Shown one piece after another: positions 4,072 to 5,947 of a stretch of DNA of 5,947 nucleotides (its first letter is position 1; each line of letters opens with the position of its first letter). The translations under genes were made by a program, and so were the position numbers. This DNA comes from an uncultured Bacteroidales bacterium (GTDB lineage: Bacteria; Bacteroidota; Bacteroidia; Bacteroidales; Muribaculaceae): the NCBI GenBank assembly GCA_900554845.1, contig USIY01000150.1, forward strand, positions 1 to 5,947, read 5' to 3'. The notes below the pieces were generated by a model. The model searched no databases. It saw only the letters and a list, made by a program, of their open reading frames with translations, and was not told the origin of the DNA.

Positions 4072-5947
4072 TTATTTCATGATTTTGAACGAGGCGTTGC
4101 GGCGTCCGTCCATCACCTGCATTACGTAAACGCCGTTAGTCGAGACGTTCTCCAAAGGATTGAGTGTGATGCAAGATCCGGAGCTTATGTATTGGGCCAT
4201 GCGTCGGCCCTGGATGTCGTACACCACGACACGGAATGTGTCGGCCGACGGAACCGTGATTGTCCAGTTGCCGTCGTCTCCGGGCATGGCCAGGATGTCG
4301 CGGCTGTCGGCGATATTGCCCGATACTCCTGAATTTTCAACAGCCGCTTTCACGGCGTTGTAGGCGTTGGCCTGACCATGGCCCCATGCCGGATTCTCAG
4401 GATCTTTGCGAGGAGCCTTGGCATTGTCGATTATCAATCGTTTTACATCGGCGTATGAGAGGCCGGGATCCGCCTGACGCACCAGCGCGGCGATTCCACA
4501 TACATGCGGCGACGCCATGGACGTGCCGCTGTTGGGGCAATACAGCACCTCTTTGCCGGTGACAGGATCGATGTAGGATACAGATGCTCTGTGGTACCAG
4601 CCGTTGTAGTAGCTGTTGAACGTTGAGGTTATGACCTGGCCGGGCGCGCATACGTCGGGAACGAAACGACCGTCGGTGGTGGGTCCGTAGCTGGAGAAGT
4701 AGGATGGAGCCAGAAGAGTACCTCCGGAGGATGTGTCGGACACATATGAACCAACCGACAGAGTGTTGGGACCGCAGGCCATATTGGAGTTGGAACCATT
4801 GCCGTCGGGACCGTCATGTCCGTCTTTATACAGATCGGACAGCACCTGGTCGTCGGAGTTCGCCGTATACACATGTATGCGCTGGCCCGGAGTCCCTTTG
4901 ACCCGTAGGCGTGTGACGAATCTATTGGGATCGGTGGAATTGAGATAACTGTATAAGTCTGCGCAATAATGTCCGTTCAGCTCGCTGACACCCACAATGC
5001 CTCCTATGAAGGAATTGGAATAGATGTTTCCGAATTTTGTTTCGTTCAGAAAATCGATGTTTTCATCGTTCGTGTCCAGATATTCATTGATTTTAGGACC
5101 TGCCGTAAGATATGTCTCGCGGCCCTGGGGCATCTCCAGGGCAACCAACGGCTCGTTGTTCGGTGTCCCGGCCACGATCATCTCCAGAGTCACGGTAAAG
5201 GGTGTGTCGTCGTCGGCCCATACCTGCAGCATTCCTTCGCCTTGGTTGGCCTGGGTGTCTCCTCCTCGCTGAAGGAAAGTCTTTACCTCGCAATCCTCTT
5301 CGGTCAGTTCTTTGACGATTGCAATCCTGTCGGCGGCCTCGTTGCCGGCGGCGCACACTATTAGCATGTCGTATTCATCGGCCATGGCGTTCATTGCGGC
5401 TACGAAAGGATCGGATCCGTCATGCGGCCCGATATTGTCGCCCCAGGAGAAGTTCATCACGCAGGGTTTGCCCACGGATTCGGCGTAGTCGCCCACTCTG
5501 CGGATGGCGTCAAGCATCTGTGCTTCGTATCCCTGTCCAGTGGTGACAATCATTTCGGCGCCCGGCGCCATGCCTCTGTAATCGGTCTTGGCGCTCTCAT
5601 GCCGGTATGAGCCGGCAAGGGTGCCGAGGACATGGGAACCGTGAGTCTGCTCTGTGTCGTCGGTGGTGAAGCACCGGATTTCCTCAGGGGTGGTATAGCA
5701 TATGGGTTCCGCTTCTCCTTCCGGATATCTGTACACGGCCTTTATGCGTGAATTCCCTTCGGCGTCGTTGAAATTGGGAGAATTGGGATCAAGGCCTATG
5801 TCGTATACACCTATCACTATGCCCGTGCCGTCATACCCTCGGGGAAGCGCATCGCCGTTCCAAACATCGGCTACATCCGACAGTTTCTTGCTTCGGTCGT
5901 TGAGCGGCCGCATTTTGCGTTGTGGACGGATGCTGTTGACTCCAGAC
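4072..5947 (-). CDS. Secreted subtilisin-family (S8) serine protease with C-terminal sorting domain, N-terminus cut
   Basis: The frame is open to the right edge, giving about 624 visible residues; the signal peptide and gene start lie outside. Residues are numbered here from the Met codon at 5913, which is probably internal because upstream codons (GVNSIRPQRK) continue the sequence smoothly. The catalytic triad is complete: Asp38 in GVYDIGLD, His91 in THGSHVLGT and Ser465 in SGTSMASPH. The oxyanion Asn191 is in CAAGNE. About 270 residues separate that Asn from Ser465, more than in plain subtilisins. Much of this span is predicted beta-rich (about 200-355), like the inserted jelly-roll of CspB-type S8 proteases. 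It is followed by a DGHDGPDGNG stretch (364-373) that may bind calcium. Residues about 545-613 (TFRVVVYDIQGRRMAQY, NGVYVMQVMDG, FKIMK) resemble a type IX secretion sorting domain, suggesting export across the outer membrane. The substrate is unknown. It is convergent with nadK and probably independent of it. Confidence 0.93.
   Translation of the reverse strand, partial: SGVNSIRPQRKMRPLNDRSKKLSDVADVWNGDALPRGYDGTGIVIGVYDIGLDPNSPNFNDAEGNSRIKAVYRYPEGEAEPICYTTPEEIRCFTTDDTEQTHGSHVLGTLAGSYRHESAKTDYRGMAPGAEMIVTTGQGYEAQMLDAIRRVGDYAESVGKPCVMNFSWGDNIGPHDGSDPFVAAMNAMADEYDMLIVCAAGNEAADRIAIVKELTEEDCEVKTFLQRGGDTQANQGEGMLQVWADDDTPFTVTLEMIVAGTPNNEPLVALEMPQGRETYLTAGPKINEYLDTNDENIDFLNETKFGNIYSNSFIGGIVGVSELNGHYCADLYSYLNSTDPNRFVTRLRVKGTPGQRIHVYTANSDDQVLSDLYKDGHDGPDGNGSNSNMACGPNTLSVGSYVSDTSSGGTLLAPSYFSSYGPTTDGRFVPDVCAPGQVITSTFNSYYNGWYHRASVSYIDPVTGKEVLYCPNSGTSMASPHVCGIAALVRQADPGLSYADVKRLIIDNAKAPRKDPENPAWGHGQANAYNAVKAAVENSGVSGNIADSRDILAMPGDDGNWTITVPSADTFRVVVYDIQGRRMAQYISSGSCITLNPLENVSTNGVYVMQVMDGRRNASFKIMK

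Noticed and set aside
3995..4078. Direct repeat GGCTTATT at both ends of the nadK/protease gap, considered as an insertion-site duplication.
   Set aside because: It is only about 8 bp, one copy lies in nadK coding sequence, and there is no mobile-element sequence between the copies.
5911..5913. Taking this Met codon as the true start of the S8 protease.
   Set aside because: The frame stays open to the edge, the upstream residues fit the protease's N-terminal region, and an exported protein must have a signal peptide, which is missing after this Met.

Overview
The window looks like chromosomal DNA from a member of the Bacteroidales, possibly near Muribaculaceae (family-level placement is a guess). 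The reasons are the typical Bacteroidota gene set, promoter-like sequences matching the Bacteroidota -33/-7 consensus (TTTG, about 20 nt, TAnnTTTG), start codons mostly without Shine-Dalgarno sequences, and a type IX-like C-terminal sorting domain on a secreted protease. Base composition is moderately GC-rich and looks even across the window. I see no insertion sequence, tRNA, rRNA, CRISPR array or prophage gene.

Left part (1-2442, minus strand): a compact run that reads pdxJ, then exbB/tolQ-like, exbD/tolR-like and tonB-like. PdxJ makes pyridoxine 5'-phosphate, the precursor of PLP. The other three form an inner-membrane proton-driven energy transducer. Spacing is tight: 45 bp, then 1 bp, then a 4-bp ATGA overlap. 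A single promoter upstream of pdxJ could drive all four. The tonB-like gene runs off the left edge just as its C-terminal domain begins.

Middle (2443-2606): a 164-bp divergent control region. It has a strong minus-strand promoter candidate for the pdxJ run, a weaker plus-strand candidate for the other operon, and an inverted repeat between them. The two predicted promoters face each other, so the 5' ends of the two transcripts would overlap.

Right of that (2607-4015, plus strand): a two-gene operon. The first gene encodes a small protein that I read as a degenerate CBS region followed by an ACT-like domain. Five bases later comes nadK, the NAD kinase, with all its signature motifs. A sensor-like protein next to the only committed NADP-forming enzyme suggests, without proving, ligand-dependent control of NADP supply.

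Right end (4072-5947, minus strand, convergent with nadK): a large secreted subtilisin-family (S8) serine protease. It has a complete Asp/His/Ser triad, a large domain inserted between the oxyanion Asn and the catalytic Ser, and a C-terminal sorting domain. Its N-terminus and signal peptide lie beyond the right edge.

Most of the window is conserved housekeeping content. The less explained points are the CBS/ACT-NadK pairing, the linkage of vitamin B6 synthesis to a TonB-type motor, and the face-to-face promoters. I did not find a clearly new biological system.
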